DNA from: Xenoacremonium recifei
Lineage: Eukaryota; Ascomycota; Sordariomycetes; Hypocreales; Nectriaceae
DNA length: 64,000 nucleotides
Direction of reading: 5' to 3'
Assembly (NCBI GenBank): GCA_012184525.1
Contig: WOFQ01000006.1
Location: 62,001 to 126,000, forward strand
The translations under genes and the position numbers were made by a program. Below are positions 1 to 12,770 of the stretch, piece after piece (position 1 is the stretch's first letter; every line of letters starts with the position of its first letter). The notes beneath the pieces were generated by a model. The model did not search any database, was not told where the DNA came from, and saw only the letters and a list, made by a program, of their open reading frames with translations.

Positions 1-660
1 TAACGTCCACCGCACCGAGGTCGAGACATTTCCTGATCAGCCTTCGGCTAGAGTCCAACGTGGACAAGGGGGCCGTGAAAGGCTCTACGGCGCCATCTGT
101 CATGGGTTCATCCTCTGAGACATCTTTCGTTTGCGGCATGCTGACAATGGGAATAGGGACGACGAGCTTCGAGATGCTCCGCAGATGTGCCTCGGTGATG
201 ATCTTTTGCAACAGTTCGAGACCGTACAGATCCTCGTCGGGAGTGTGTATTTCGGGCTCGGAACTCGTTGCATCGCTCGAAGGTGACGGCGATGATGATC
301 TCGCGCGCAACTCGTGAGAATGTTCATCGCTGGGGAGGTCTAGTAGTACGATGGTGGGTTTCATATCGAGCATTGGGTCTTCTTGCAACTCAAAGAGCTT
401 CGGCAAACAAGTCGCACCAGAGGCACACACATGGACTATGGCAAAGTTAGAAAGGAAGAACATGGCTTCAGGGCATCTTCCCACGTACCATCACCAAAGG
501 CATCTAACAGTGGTCGAATGTCTTGCCGGACATTGTCTGGCTCGGGGTCGGAGGATACGTCATCGGATGCTGTTTGTGAGGGTTCGCGAGAGGCTGAGAT
601 TAACCGCTGCTGACGGACGTTCTTGTGAACGTATAAAACATGACAAGCGGCGCGTTCCAT
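1..660 (-). CDS. Cyclic-nucleotide phosphodiesterase-like protein, N-terminal part (cut by left edge)
   Basis: Two exons read leftward: 660-489 and 435-1, joined across an intron with a GTACGT donor and CCATAG acceptor that keeps the frame. The product begins MERAACHVLYVHKNV and continues with VHVCASGATCLPKLFELQ, then MKPTIVLLDLPSDE, then LQKIITEAHLRSISKLVVPIP, and reaches RLIRKCLDLGAVDV at the edge. This pattern (a beta-strand/DLP pseudo-receiver segment followed by an R-x-CLDLGAVDV block) resembles what I recall of the N-terminal region of fungal high-affinity cAMP phosphodiesterases (PdeB/PdeH/Pde2), which lower cAMP in the PKA pathway. The catalytic HD domain would lie off the window, so the assignment is by N-terminal resemblance only. 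A response-regulator-like protein is the alternative. The ATG at 660 is chosen because upstream sequence gives no comparable coding signal. Confidence 0.6.
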
Positions 661-1734
661 GGCGATGATGGAGAGCTACCAGTCTTGCGACTGGAGCACG
701 GAGGCCCTTCGGGCGGGTTTCCCTTTCGTGAGCCAAGAGGAGGGATTGTCCGGGTGATTCGAGTCCCGAAAGACTGGAATACGACAAGTCTAGGGGACGG
801 GGTATACCAACGACGCGGTCGGTGGTGGCCGTGTTGAGCCAATTGCGACTTTGCTAATGTTTCGTAGGGAACGCTTCTTCTGCCACAACCGCAGCACTCG
901 ACAACAAGCACGGTTCAAGATTCACCACGCATACGTAGAGCGAATGTTTCTGATCTGTTTTGTGAAGGCGACCGGGCTTTGCGACGGAGGGAATCTCGCC
1001 AAGGAGGTGGCTGCAGCTCGTTGTATATATCCGGGAGGACGAAAGCAACAGGTCAGGTCACACCAACCAGTGCATGAGTTTTCGTAGAAGCGTCGGACGA
1101 AAAGCGGCCAGGCCAGGGCGCGAGAAAGGCAGGAGGAAAAAGTTGGTGTCGCAGTGTGTCGCAGTGGCGGAGGGCGTCGGCAGACGACAGGACAGAACGG
1201 AGGTTTTGAACGGATTGGGACGAGATTGAAACTGCAAGTCGCAAGAGGCAAACGTCGTCAGTCAGGAGGGATCGGCATAGGGTCGCAGACGGTCGAGGAG
1301 CAAGGTTCCGGGGAAGGCGTATGGGCGTGTGGGAGGAGGAGTATTCGAGGCGGCAGCGGCAAGGAACTACCAGGCAGGATGCGACGATCGAGAGCAGAGA
1401 GCGTATAGAAGAGAGAAGGAGAGACGAGGCAGACGGGGAGGAGGGCAAGGCAGGAGGAGACTGCATGCAGACAGGATCCCACAGCCAGGCCGGGGAAGAT
1501 GCAAGATGATGTGCCAGACACGACAGGGCGAGAAGGGCAACGGCGAATTCGAGAAAAGGCGGAAATTTGCGAGAACAAGATGGGATCGACTTGTGTGTGT
1601 GTGGGTGGTGTTTGGGGCGGTTGCAGGGCCGGGCGAGGGAGCACGAGCACGAGCACGCGTGCGCAAGGATGGATGATTGAGGATGGTGCCAGAGACGAAT
1701 GGAGCCGTGAGAGGGGACAAGGAGAGGAGGAACG

Positions 1735-1743
1735 ACTTACCTG
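1735..1743 (-). other. Consensus splice donor, possible leader intron
   Basis: Reading the minus strand, TTCAG|GTAAGTCG has a perfect CAG|GTAAGT 5' splice site after base 1741. It lies about 1.1 kb upstream of the phosphodiesterase-like start on the same strand and in no coding frame, so it could open a 5' leader intron. A candidate acceptor is ATTCCAG ending at 774. Single donors of this quality arise by chance, so this is weak without RNA data. Confidence 0.25.
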
Positions 1744-4700
1744 AAGAGCGCAATGGCAACGAGAATGTGGTGGTTGAAAGAGAGTGAAGAGAAGGAGGAG
1801 AATTCGATCCCGAGAGTGGTGATGAAGTGTGGGTTTCGGTCCAGGAGAGCAGAGAGTTGAATGCGCAGGAACCGGGCTGGAAGAGAAGAGGAGAGGCAGG
1901 ACAGTCGTCGTTGTCGTGATCGATGGCAAGGTCAGAAGTGCGCGAAGGAGGTCCGTGGTGAAGCCCAGCAGCAGCAGAGGAGCGCAGCGCAACGCAACGC
2001 AAAGCAATGCAGCGAGAAGGCAACTCAGGACAACTGCAACAAGCAAGGTCAAGGTCGACGCAAGAGTCGAGGCTAGCGATCTGCGAGCGTGCTGCCGTGT
2101 TCGCTGCACCTGGACAAGCGTGGCAAAACGTGGACGACAACCCAGCCCAAGCCTGCGACGGGGGGGCGGTACCGTGCTGATGATACTGTACGGTTTACAG
2201 GGAGGAGGGCCCTCGAGGCTAGTCCGGGACGGTAATGTCTGAGGGTGACAATCGGGGGGGCTCTAGCTTTTGGGCTGGCCCAGTGAGAGAGTGTCCGTCA
2301 ATGTCTCGATCCCCGTGGTCGTCTCGTCTCGCGTCGTGTCTCTCTCTCTCTGATCGAGTGCTGGCCTCCAGATGTCGTGGTGATGGTGGCGCTTTCAATG
2401 CCTGCTCGTTGCTCGGGAAGCTTTCACTGGGACGGCAGCGGCGGCGCGGGAACAAGACTCGAGGGGCAGACGAGGCGCGAGGCCCAAGACGAAGGGATCG
2501 GCGAGTCAGTGTGCGGCTGGATTGAGCCTCTTGACTAGAAGAAGGCTACCGGGTGCGAATCGCAGGGCGGCGGCGCGCAAAGGGGAAAGGAACGGAATGG
2601 AGGACGACGAGAAGAGTTGGCTTCTCCTTCGTTCGTTCTGTCGCCCGCGCACTCTCGTTGAAGCTCTACCGGCTCGAGCAGGCTAGAGGCGAGACGGACG
2701 GGGGGGAGGTTTTGGTTGCGAGAGGGAAGAGCTGGATGGATGTCGCACGCCGGGGGCTAGCTGGGGGGGAGAGGATCCAGATACTCTACTATGCTGCAGC
2801 GCTGAACCGTACCTGACTGAGTCCCAATAGGGGAGGCGAAGTGGGCGAGCCAAAGAGCCTGAACCTTGAAGAAAGGACGGGCCACTCCTTCCAAGACAGA
2901 CAGACAGAAAGAAATGGAACACGGACCAGAAGAAAGGGACGACCAGACAAAACGCTGGAAAGCACTTGCTTTTTCGTCGCTCAGGCAGGTCTCATGGGAG
3001 CGAGTACCGGGTCAGGCTCAGTCAGCTTGGGGCTTCATGTAGGTACGAAGCATGATGACGCAGAACAAAGGGCGCCGGTGTCTTTCTGCCTGAAGGCGTC
3101 CATCCAGCCAGCACTGCGAAGCATCGCAGGACCAGCTTAGCAGGGTCCTTCCAGAGGCAGGTAGCTAAAGAGTAACCCCCCAGGCACCTGCTGTAAAGGT
3201 GGTAGGTAGCCCGGCAGCAGCGAGCAGGCGCACGGCCCGCGATAGGGGGCATGTCAGATATGCAGCGAGCCACCACGACGACGACGACCACCACATCCCC
3301 GTCTTGCCCTACCATTGCGCACTATTCCCGGCGCCGCCGCCTGAAGCCATCCCGACTGACAACAAGCCCCAACGTCACTACCCTAATTAACCCAGGATCC
3401 CAAGACTATCGCGCACGGGTTGATCTCGCTGTTGCGCCCTGTCCTCCCTCGGCGATCGTCGTTACAAGGCAACCGACAGGGGGGGTTCAGTGGGAAGGGG
3501 GGGGGGAGGAACCTTCCCTCACCTCGCGCACGCTCTTCCCCGGCCGCGCACCAATCAGCACCCCCCGACCCGCCTTCTCGAATCTTAGAACGCCCAGCTG
3601 CCCGTCGCTCGCCCGCCCGCCAAGCCCAGAGGGAATCTTTCTCGAAGCCCGCTAGGCCCGCTAGGCCGTAGCGCCAACGCAACCACAAGCCCGGACCCGC
3701 CCACTGTGTTTGCCTCTATTGGCTGGGGCCGCGCCTACAGCGGGGATTGCGCACGGTGGAGCAGCTGGAGCCCTCTTGGCTTGGCTTCTGATTTCTGAAG
3801 AAGGGGGGGAGCAGACCCAAGGGGGGGAAGGCCGCGCTAATGCGGCGCTGGAACGCTGCGGCCATGGAGCCAAAGTGACCAGTCACAGCGTCGCGGCGGG
3901 GTCAAGCACAGTGCGAGCCATCAGGACCAGGACCGTGATCTGGGGGTCGCCCAGAGCCTGGGAAAATCCGCCCCCGCCTGGGGATGGAGGTCTCTAGAGT
4001 GAAAGAGGGAGTTTCCTGAGACCGATGCCAGCGAAAACCCGAGGAGTTGGGTGCTAATTTGTGCGTGGCAACAGCCCGTGGACTTCTTCGCTTGTGCTGT
4101 GAGTAATTAATCCAAGCCCGGGAGTTGACGCCCAGCGCCCGGAGCCGAAACGGGCAATGCATCCATTCCTAGGCCGCTCGACTATCGCGGGCAGCCTTCC
4201 GCAACAACGCCATCGTGAGCTCCCAGTCGGACTAAACTATAACCATAAGCATATGTAAGCCAGAGTTTAATGATCTATCACCTGTCGTCGTCGTCGTCGT
4301 CATCAATTGCTCTCTTGTTGTTCCCAGTTGATCTCTTGCCGGAACAGTTCGTGTGCAGAACAACACGAGCCCGAAGAACAAAAAGAAGAGCCAAAGAATC
4401 CTTCTAGAATCCTTCTACTCCAGAAACTCCTCCGCCATCCTGCGTCAGCGTGTCGCCCATCACAGCGATCCTTACTCTAGCCGCCTGGTTGGAGATCCTT
4501 ACTGTTGGCACATGCAGTCCTCGCTTGCAACCCAATTTCAGACAATCATCCGTCACTCGAGACAGAAAAGACCCTGAGAATAAGCTTCCCTCAACTCCCC
4601 TAACTGCAATCCAATGCTGCTCCCCCACAGGGGCCCAAGCCAACCGCCGGCGCCCATTCCGTCCGCTCCGTCCAGCGCTTCTCGCCCAGGGCAGGTCACG

Positions 4701-5148
4701 AGGACGGCATTATTCGCTTGTCCATTCCTCTGCCAGAGCCCATTCCTCCAGATTCCTGTGCCTTGCCCTATCGAGCTCAAGTATGGCGATTGCTTTTGCC
4801 ATTATCGAAAGCAGACACTCTCAAAGCTTAGGAGCCTATCAATCTTCTTACGTACCAGCTTCCGTCCCATGTCCCAGAGCCTCTCTGTCAGTCAGGCCAG
4901 AGATACTGGAGTCTCCCCCCCGCTAAACCGCCACCGGAAGGTCGCTGAGGCTGACGGCCAGCTGAACGGAGCACCAGCCAGCACCGGGCCTAGCAGTATT
5001 TCCTCTTCCCTCGTCAAGCCCTCGGCCGAGCTCGATACGGCATCCCTTTCGTTGCATCTTCTCCGTCCCCATCTCCAGTTTGCGATCCATCCGCGCAGCT
5101 ACAGAGTACTGTACAAGTAAGACACCCACGACCCAGCACTATCGCCCG

Positions 5149-5172
5149 CCCAAGCCCAAGCCCAAGCCCAAG
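5149..5172. repeat. CCCAAG tandem hexamer, 4 copies
   Basis: Four exact head-to-tail copies of CCCAAG, then a CCCATC variant, inside the long non-coding interval. It is a short microsatellite with no evident gene association. Confidence 0.85.
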
Positions 5173-6185
5173 CCCATCCCGGTCTCCCCTCCCAAACAAC
5201 GCCCGCAAATCAGCGGCCGGTCCCCCGCTTTCAATTTCAGCTCTCCAGTCGTCCTCTTCTCCTCTTTTACTGCTCCTGCTCCTCCCCCTCCCCTCCTCCC
5301 AGGTGACCCCAACCCAACCTCGACTGCCCCCCCTGTCCCAGATTAGCCAGCAAAGGACAGCAGCATCTCCCGAAACGCCCGGCCGACCATCATCCCGGCT
5401 ACCCCTCTGACGTGACCGAGCCTCCCAGTAAGCCCGGATAAGCTTCGATCCTGCCAGCCACCACACGTGCTTCCGTTGTAGTTGTCCGTGCCGATATCTC
5501 CATGTCCCCTGATCCGTTCGCCCTCTACTTGTAAATCCCGGCCTCCGTCCTTGCGGTATCGCCAGATTCTCCCGGACACAGCCCCGGAGACGAAGCCCCC
5601 CTGTCCCTGAATCCCCTCTCCCGGCGTGTTTGTGCTCTCTTTAACCTGCCGTACACAGTTGTATCAGCTTCGTAACCCCCAATCCATCGCCGCAAGAGCT
5701 TCTGGAACCAACTGTCTCCGTGCAACCCCTACCAACGAGAGCGTCACGCATACCAAGTGCCCTGTTACTGTGGTGTGCATGCTGTATTCCCAAGAAAGCT
5801 AATAGAATCTGATATTTATCCATGCTATTAGCAATCGGCTGCATGATACTCAAGCCTGTCCTAGCTTCATCATCCCAGATGCCTCTCCTCCCTTTACCCC
5901 TACTCTAGCACCATTACACGTCCCTCGGGCGAACATGCTTCATGCAACCCAAACGCCAGATCCCTCGCGCGTCCAGAAGGGCGAGGGCATGTGTATCTAA
6001 CTCTAAATCTTTCCTCAAGGCATTTATTTGCCTGCTCATGTAATGTCTTTTCCATAACTTCATACGCGACGCTGCCGTGTCTCTACCACAGACCCCTATT
6101 CAGCTCGTTCCGGGCATTTCTTCATAATACCATATTCACACGACATCCTCATCTCTCATCACCTCGTCTCCTATGGTCGTCGAGG

Positions 6186-9100
6186 TCACTCCGTTCGGGT
6201 ATTCTTATCGCTTCCCAGGTGAATCTCCGCTACCTCTTCGGATCCAGCATTGCTCGCGGCTCCCGCAGGGACTGTAATCAACTTCTCTTGGGCCCAGGAG
6301 GCATTTTGGATATCCGCCAAGGCCAGCTGAGCGGCCTCTCCGGGTGCAGGTGGCTCCATGATGTCGGCCTCCTGCATCTCAGGTGCCGTAGCCATCATGT
6401 CAACATCGGAGTCGGACGCCGTTTGGCTGAGACGCTCGTCTGCAGAGTCGACTTGAGCGTCATCACTGGCACACCCGGCATCTCCAGCTGTATTGTCACC
6501 GATGCCACTGAACGACCAACCTTGCGTCATGTTGATGGGCCGTGGGTCCAGAGGCTCGTACCCATCAGCCATCCCAACTCCCTCGTCCTCAATGCTGTTA
6601 CGCAGCGGCTCGTTCGCGCTCGCGGCCTCATAAGACGGAAGATCCTCGTCAGAGTCCAGCCCCGATAGTTGAGTGACCGTTGCTCTGGCAGCACCACGGC
6701 CCGCTCGGGGTTGTGACGCAGAGCCGAGATGACGTCCTTTGCCCCAGCCGTCATCATCCTCATCCTCGTCTTCAGCGTCCGAGTTCTCCCACTTTTCAAA
6801 GATTTGCTCGAAACGCGGTCCGCCTAAAGGGGCAGCTGAACGTCTGCGATAGAAGAGGAGGTATGCGGCGTTGGTAACGGCGCAAGACGGGTCGCTGACT
6901 TGACTAACCGACGAATCTACTCTCACATCAGTAACCTGTTAGAAGGGAATGGAGGAGTGTTAAAGTCTCTTACCGTTGTAGTTGTACCATTGCCCATCTA
7001 CAAAATTCTTCGCGTAGGCGGTGTAATGACCGCCTCCAAGGCCACCATAATGGTCGTCGACGGCGATCAAATCGTAAATCTCAACCTTTCCTTCCTCTTT
7101 CTGGATGACTCGCGAGGTAAGGTCAAGGCCCTCAATGGGAAACTCGACCAACACGTCCAGCTTGTCGCGCCGCCATCCTGAGCTACTGAATCGCTTCAGG
7201 TGAGCTACCAGAATATCTGGCGTTTTCCAGAGGTCAAACTTCTTGCTGGCCCGTCTGTGCTCCTTGCAGCGCGGACAGTACCACATGTCTTGCTCCGAGA
7301 GGACCTCGGCTCGTTCAAACTCGTCCAAGCACTCGTCGAGAGTGATTCCACTTTTCTTACGGTGGGATCTTCTCTTCTGAGATATCTGGAGCGCTGTGTC
7401 TGCAATAACCTCGACGTCAATGAACGTCCGCGAACCCTGGTCGTCATTGTTACGTCCAGAGCCTCCGAAAACTGTGTCCCAAGCATCCTCATTCCAATCC
7501 ACCACCAGGCCTTCGCCGAGTCGGATTAAGGGACCGCCATCAGCCACTGCTGGAGGCATGGGCTGGGGTTTCACGACAGTCTTTTGATTCAAATGTTTGC
7601 CGTTTCGCATCTGCCTATCTTTTCGTTTGTTGCCTTTCTTAGAGTAGGTCTTATAGCTCTTGAACTTCTTACGACCACCAGGTCCACGCTTGCTGGGTCG
7701 AGGTCCCAACTATCTAACCATTAGCAAGCTCACATAAAAAGAGTCATCAGGAGTTCTTACGCTTTCAATTGGAGGAAGCGATTCATCGCTCGACTCCTCC
7801 ATCATCCGAGTCAGGACGTTGTCCTCAGACTTCGGGCTTTCCTCGTTAGTGCTGTCATCGTCGTTACCGGAGCCGCTGCTGTTCCAACTCTCCGGGCTCG
7901 CCTCATCGTCGTCCTCAATAGAGGGCTGGGGGATCCTCTCCGTGAGCTTAGGCAAGTCTCGATTAGGGTCCACAGAATGCCAGCCTGTTGGCAATGCACC
8001 GTCCGACTTTTCCGAAAAGTAGCACAGCTCGAAGAGATTCTGAAGTTCAGGATCCAAGAACTCGCTCGGGTTGACAAATTTCGGTCGGGTTTTGTTGAAA
8101 TGCTTGAGCACAGTAGGTTGAGCCGGGTTCTGGTAGTTGTCGCCCGAGTTCTTCATGCTCACGTTCACCAGGTCGTCTTCACCCTCAACTGAGCTCGCGA
8201 CCACTTTACTGTCGCCAGAAGAGTCTGCATCTGAGGGAGTGGTAAAAACCATGTCCGCATCGATGGAGTCAGCCTCACTAGAGTTATTCAACTTAGACCA
8301 CGTAGTGAAAGTTGCCACCTTTTCCAACACCTTTCGTCGAATTGTATCCAAGTCAGATGCCTCTTCTCTGCTCAGGATGATAAAAGATGGGGGTGCAACA
8401 GCTTCTTGTCGACCATTCCCGGGCTTGCGATGTAGAAGCGGAACAACCATATTCTCGTACCTCGGGTCATCCCATTCCGTGGCATCGAGGGGAGTATCTA
8501 TGTCCAGCATTGACCGAAACTTGGCTTTGGCCTTACCAGGCCAGTTCGTTGGTACGGCTTCTAGTTCGTGAAACGTAGGAATATCATTTCTATTGATTTC
8601 TTCGTCAACGTCGCTGGAGTGGTCGTACACTTTGAAGAAACGGTCCTTGAACTCTTCTGCACCGATGATACGATTCGCAGGAACACCGGTTCGAATTGAT
8701 AAGAATTGGAAGACCTGCTCCATTGCGCTGTGCTTCGGTAGCTCGACCTGGATCTGAACAGGCGTGTCGTTGAGAGGGTAGAACCTGACAGGTCGCGACC
8801 AAACGTTCTCCACAGGTAAGGGCAAGGTCAAGTTGTTGAACGGATCAAAGGTAATGCTGATTTTGCCGCATTCGGGGCACTTGAGAGTCGACTTGTACAT
8901 TCCGGTGAATAGGTCTGCAATTACTGAGTCATCTCGTTTGCGGGTGATGTCCCAGACCTTGTCAGCCATCTCCTTGATCGCCTCAGGATTGTTGATCATG
9001 TCATCAGTGGAGTCCGGCTTCTCTATGTAGGGCTTCTGCTTGATGCGACTCAGGTCCTCTTGTAGGCCGTCGAGGAGGAATCCGAGGAACTCTTGGGAAT

Positions 9101-11076
9101 CTTGCTGGCCCCAGCCGGAAAACGTGCTACGGCAGCGGCCGACGGTGGTCTTGAAATCGCGGGGCGAAACAGAGCCTCTGCCCTCTGTGTAGATCTCCTT
9201 GAGCAAGTTCCCATACGTCATGGCAATCTTGCCGTGGTAGCCTAAGGGGTTCGTCTTGTTGATCTCCTCAGCGTATGCGTCGGTCACGAAATACTTGGTT
9301 AGCTCTTCCACGCTGCGAACACATTGCAACGCAGAGTTCATATAGCAAGTATTTCCAAGATTTTGAAGGCCAACAGCACCAATACTTCGACCTCGCTTCT
9401 TCTGGGCTCGACCACGAGTCAAGGGTCCCGGGCTGCTGCGTCCGCTTGCTGTAGCCGATTGGACACCGTTGAGGCGTGTTGGGAAGGCCTTGTCATTACT
9501 ACTGGACCCCGCAGTGTATGTGCTAACCCAGGAGTATCGGTCAACCTTTTCGTCGATGACCAATGTCTGATCTGTGACAAGACTGTGAAGTTGAAGCGCG
9601 GCCTTGCCGTTGTAATTGTGCATAGTATGGTCGTCAACCGGAACCTTCTGCCTCTGGTCCGCAGCTTCTGAAAATGAGGTCAGATCCAGTAACAGGCTCT
9701 TCCACGAGCCCGGAGGACTGTTGGCAGACTCGCTCCGGCCAGGGGAGTCGGGCGGTGTAAGGGCCGCGCGGGGCTGTTGGCTTTCTTCTGACTCGGCTGG
9801 AATGATTGGTTGGACCGACCACAGGCGAATCTCCCGACTGACCGGAACACCGGTGTACTTTTTCAATTCCTTGATGAAAGTCTGAGTATGATATTTGCGG
9901 CTCCGAACAACAATGGGCGCGGGAGGCTGCTTGGCCTTTAGGGACTGCTCGATTGCCAAGGGGCTGACCTCAGACCACAGCCTGTGGATTCGAAAGACTG
10001 GAGGATGGAATTCGTAAATGATGTTGGGCTCATAGCCAGGGTCCGCAGTGTTGATAGCACGGCGGAGGATGGGGGTTTGGCCTTGCTTGATGCCATACCA
10101 GTCAACAACCATGTTCCATGCATCCTCGGGGAATAACACGAAGGACTCGAGGCCTGATCCAGGCTTCAAAAGAACGATGTCTTCTCCACTGGCATCCTTG
10201 ATCGTCTCATGGATGATATCCGAATTATCGACAGGGCCGAGGGGCTCAAGAAGGACTTCGCTTTTGGAATTCTTTGAATCTCCCCGTAGTGCCAACGCCT
10301 TGTCAACCCAAGACTTCGAGACCAGGAAAGCCTCATCCCCCTCTTTCAATGGCGCCTCCTCAGCTGCTTTGAGAAGGGTCTCGATGATTTTGACCTGTTC
10401 CAACAACGGCGGTTTTGCTGTGACGTTATGTCAGTCAATTCTACGTATTGGCAACCCAGATGTCGTTTTGGAGAGGTGGGAGTTCCTTACCTGGTGAGGA
10501 CGCAGATCCATTGCCCACGGTCTTTGCCTCGGGAATGTCCACGCTCATGGCTCGGGGATATTCCTGGACGGTCGACTGGGTAGATTGGTCGCCGTCAGTG
10601 CCCTGGGAGGCGGTCATCTCGACATCGCGAGGTCTCTCGGTATCGTTCTCGGGGTCCATGCTCGAAGCACGTCGTTTCAGCGGCGAAGATGAACGGTGGG
10701 GCAGGTCTGCATCGCCATTCATAATGGCTCGCTTCGAGACGCGAAAGGGAGACTGGCTCCTGGCCGAGGACAGCGTAGTGCCAGTGTCGTCGCCCCCCTT
10801 GTCGCTCTCCAGAGAGAGGTCTGCGTATGCTGAGGCGCAGGGGGACGAGGCCGTGGACGAGGCGTAGTCGGCGGAGACGAGTGAGCTGGTCTGGTTGAGG
10901 AAGCGCGGCGGCAGACTCGAGGCCGGCAGGGAATCGGCTCGCAGATGGGCGGGAACGTCGAGGCCGTCAGCCACGGAGGCAGCGGAGAAGGAGAGGGCGG
11001 GATCGTCGTCGACTTCGCAGGATGGCAGAACGGATTCGGGAGACGACGAGTCCAGCGGGGCTTGGTCGCGGTCCAA
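6186..11076 (-). CDS. Ubiquitin carboxyl-terminal hydrolase, UBP12/USP4-11-15 type
   Basis: Cysteine protease that removes ubiquitin from proteins. Exons, right to left: 11076-10491, 10417-7761, 7709-6974, 6916-6186. All three junctions hold frame, with donors GTAAGG, GTAAGA, GTAAGA. The acidic/Ser-rich N-terminus (SSPLKRRASS) is followed by a DUSP-like region (FLVSKSWVDKALALRG, then NMVVDWYGIKQGQ), a ubiquitin-like segment, then the split USP domain. The Cys box is GLQNLGNTCYMNSALQCV near 9330-9380. Zinc-finger pairs CPECGK and YCPRCKEHR follow, and the His box GGLGGGHYTAYAKN and WYNYN end the catalytic domain. The long insert between boxes is usual for this subfamily, and the tail is acidic and disordered. 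The start is not resolved: 11076 is a TTG used only as a boundary. The frame is open upstream to a stop near 11322 but contains no ATG, so a further 5' exon is likely. The first in-frame ATG is near 10719. Confidence 0.93.
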
Positions 11077-11223
11077 GGGGCGGGAGAGCTTTCTCTTCTT
11101 TGAGGAAGACGTCTTGAAGGCGAGCTGCCCGGGCAGCTCGAGAAGAACGGGGGAGGAAGCGGTGGTTGGTGGTGGAACGTCGTCGTCTCCTATGGCGATG
11201 GTTGGGAGGCGAATGCTGCTGCT

Positions 11224-11247
11224 GCGGCGGCGGCGGCGGCGGCGGCG
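11224..11247. repeat. CGG triplet run
   Basis: An uninterrupted GCGG/CGG run. On the minus strand it reads GCC/CGC; in the frame continuous with the ubiquitin hydrolase it would encode an arginine run, in the next frame an alanine run. Such slippage-prone repeats vary between strains and complicate choice of the start of this gene. Confidence 0.85.
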
Positions 11248-12740
11248 ACGACGTTTGCAGGGGATAAAGAAGCAGACGGGCTTCGACGTCGGCAGAAGGA
11301 AGATTCTTTTAGCATTTACGGATCAACCAACTGGGCCTCTTTTTTTCTGCCTCGCTGGTGATGGATGGATTGTGCTAGTCAGTAGTAGGTCGGTACCTTT
11401 TATTAGCAGCCAGCAGGAAATCAAGCCGGCAAACGACAGGGCACACAGCGGATCGGGGAGGCCAAGCCAGGCCAGGCGGTGACACAGTGGGGCTCGGGCG
11501 ACGAGGTGGAAAGCTGAGCGGCAGCGGGAGGCGATTGATTTGATTGATTGCTTGATTGATTGACGGACGGCCCTACTAGCCGGTGCTGTCCGGGCAGGAC
11601 TCGGGCTCTGGCTCAGGCTCAGGCAGCCTGGCGGCTTGCGTAGTGCGGGTAAGGAAAGGTGCTGCTTACGGGGGCAGCTAGAAGGCTCTCGCTTGTGCGT
11701 GATGGACCGTTGCCTGTTCCCTGCGGTCGTTGCGGCCTGCTGCAGGGAGAGATGGATGCCGTGATGGTGTGCTTGGAGTTGATGCGCCCTTTGAACGGAA
11801 TAAGATGCAGGTTGAAAGAAAGATGCACATCGCAAAAAAGCGAGAGCGACCTGAACAAAGTATGCATGCACCTCCACCCTAGGTGAGGAGGGCGGGCGGC
11901 GGCGGCAGGTTGGTTCTTCCAGGCTCCTGCCTTGGCCTGTCCCGTCGGTAACTGCCTGGGCTGTCAGCTGGAGCCCAAGCCGCCCGCCGCGGGGCAACAA
12001 CCGCAATCTGACGGGGGGGAAGCGCCCGCTGAAAGTTTCTTCCTCCAGTGAGCCCTGCCCTACTAAATCTAAGATTCCCGTCGCCTTACCTTACCTGCGC
12101 CGCATGCCCACCGCTATAATTGCGGTGGCTGACCCCACTGGATTCATCCCCTCTCGGGCGCTCACATGGGAGCCACCTGTGCGCACTTCACTTCGCCTCA
12201 TGGGTCCCGTCCGTCATGACAAGGCGAGTGCCCTCGAGTATTGGCACACATTATCTGCCGCCTATTTCTGCCGTGTCGACGTCTGCTTTCTTACAATTCA
12301 CAATGGCTATGTTGTTTGGACACAATGCGGGTGACCAATACCATGTCGGTCGAGGCGGTCGGTACTCCCGCTCCAGTCCCAACACCCTCCCCAAGCAGCA
12401 TATCCAATGGCATCGTTTCCGTTGTGCCCTGGCGCAATTAGATCGACGCCGCCCTGCATAAGGCACTTCCACGTTGAAATTTTCTCTCCTCCACTCCACC
12501 TGGTCGGACAGGTTACCCGTACCTTGATTAACAAAAAAGTCAAAAAGAATGTGTATGAACAATGCTATTGTAGATTCGTGACGAACATCACATCAGGTGC
12601 CTCCATGTCTTGTCTATGAAGCCCCATGGATGCAGTGAGTACTCAATATCGACCTTGAGGAGCATCCATGTCAAAACATGGGTGAGCACATGATCACTGC
12701 GAAACAACCGAGCTCATCACAAACATGGTCACATTGCTCA

Positions 12741-12770
12741 GGTAATCTCAGGTAATCTCAGATAATCTCA
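12741..12770. repeat. GGTAATCTCA tandem decamer, 3 copies
   Basis: Two exact copies of GGTAATCTCA followed by GATAATCTCA, just beyond the 3' end of the Ste23-like gene. It is a short minisatellite with no recognised function. Confidence 0.85.

Larger units (their letters stand above)
661..6185. other. Long gene-free interval upstream of the phosphodiesterase-like gene
   Basis: No supported gene in 5.5 kb. From about 1050 to 2750 the plus strand is strongly G/A-rich, so the minus strand is a C/T-rich tract of the kind found in leaders of highly regulated fungal genes. Minus-strand frames here, such as 1258-2109, are Ser/Pro/Leu-rich from base composition and resemble no protein I know. Between 3300 and 5600 the bias reverses to C-rich on the plus strand. 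The left part is probably promoter and leader of the phosphodiesterase-like gene, and the last few hundred bases hold the 3' end of the ubiquitin-hydrolase transcript. Confidence 0.5.

Noticed and set aside
1258..2109. 283-codon minus-strand frame rich in Ser, Pro and Leu
   Set aside because: Low complexity explained by C/T-rich DNA; another minus-strand frame (1367-2140) is equally open over the same region.
5991..6668. 225-codon plus-strand frame
   Set aside because: Overlaps the acidic C-terminal exon of the ubiquitin hydrolase in antisense; the opposite strand carries the frame continuous with the USP domain.
11323..12006. 227-codon minus-strand frame upstream of the ubiquitin hydrolase
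   Set aside because: Not protein-like and not joinable to the hydrolase by an obvious intron; left as part of the unresolved 5' region.
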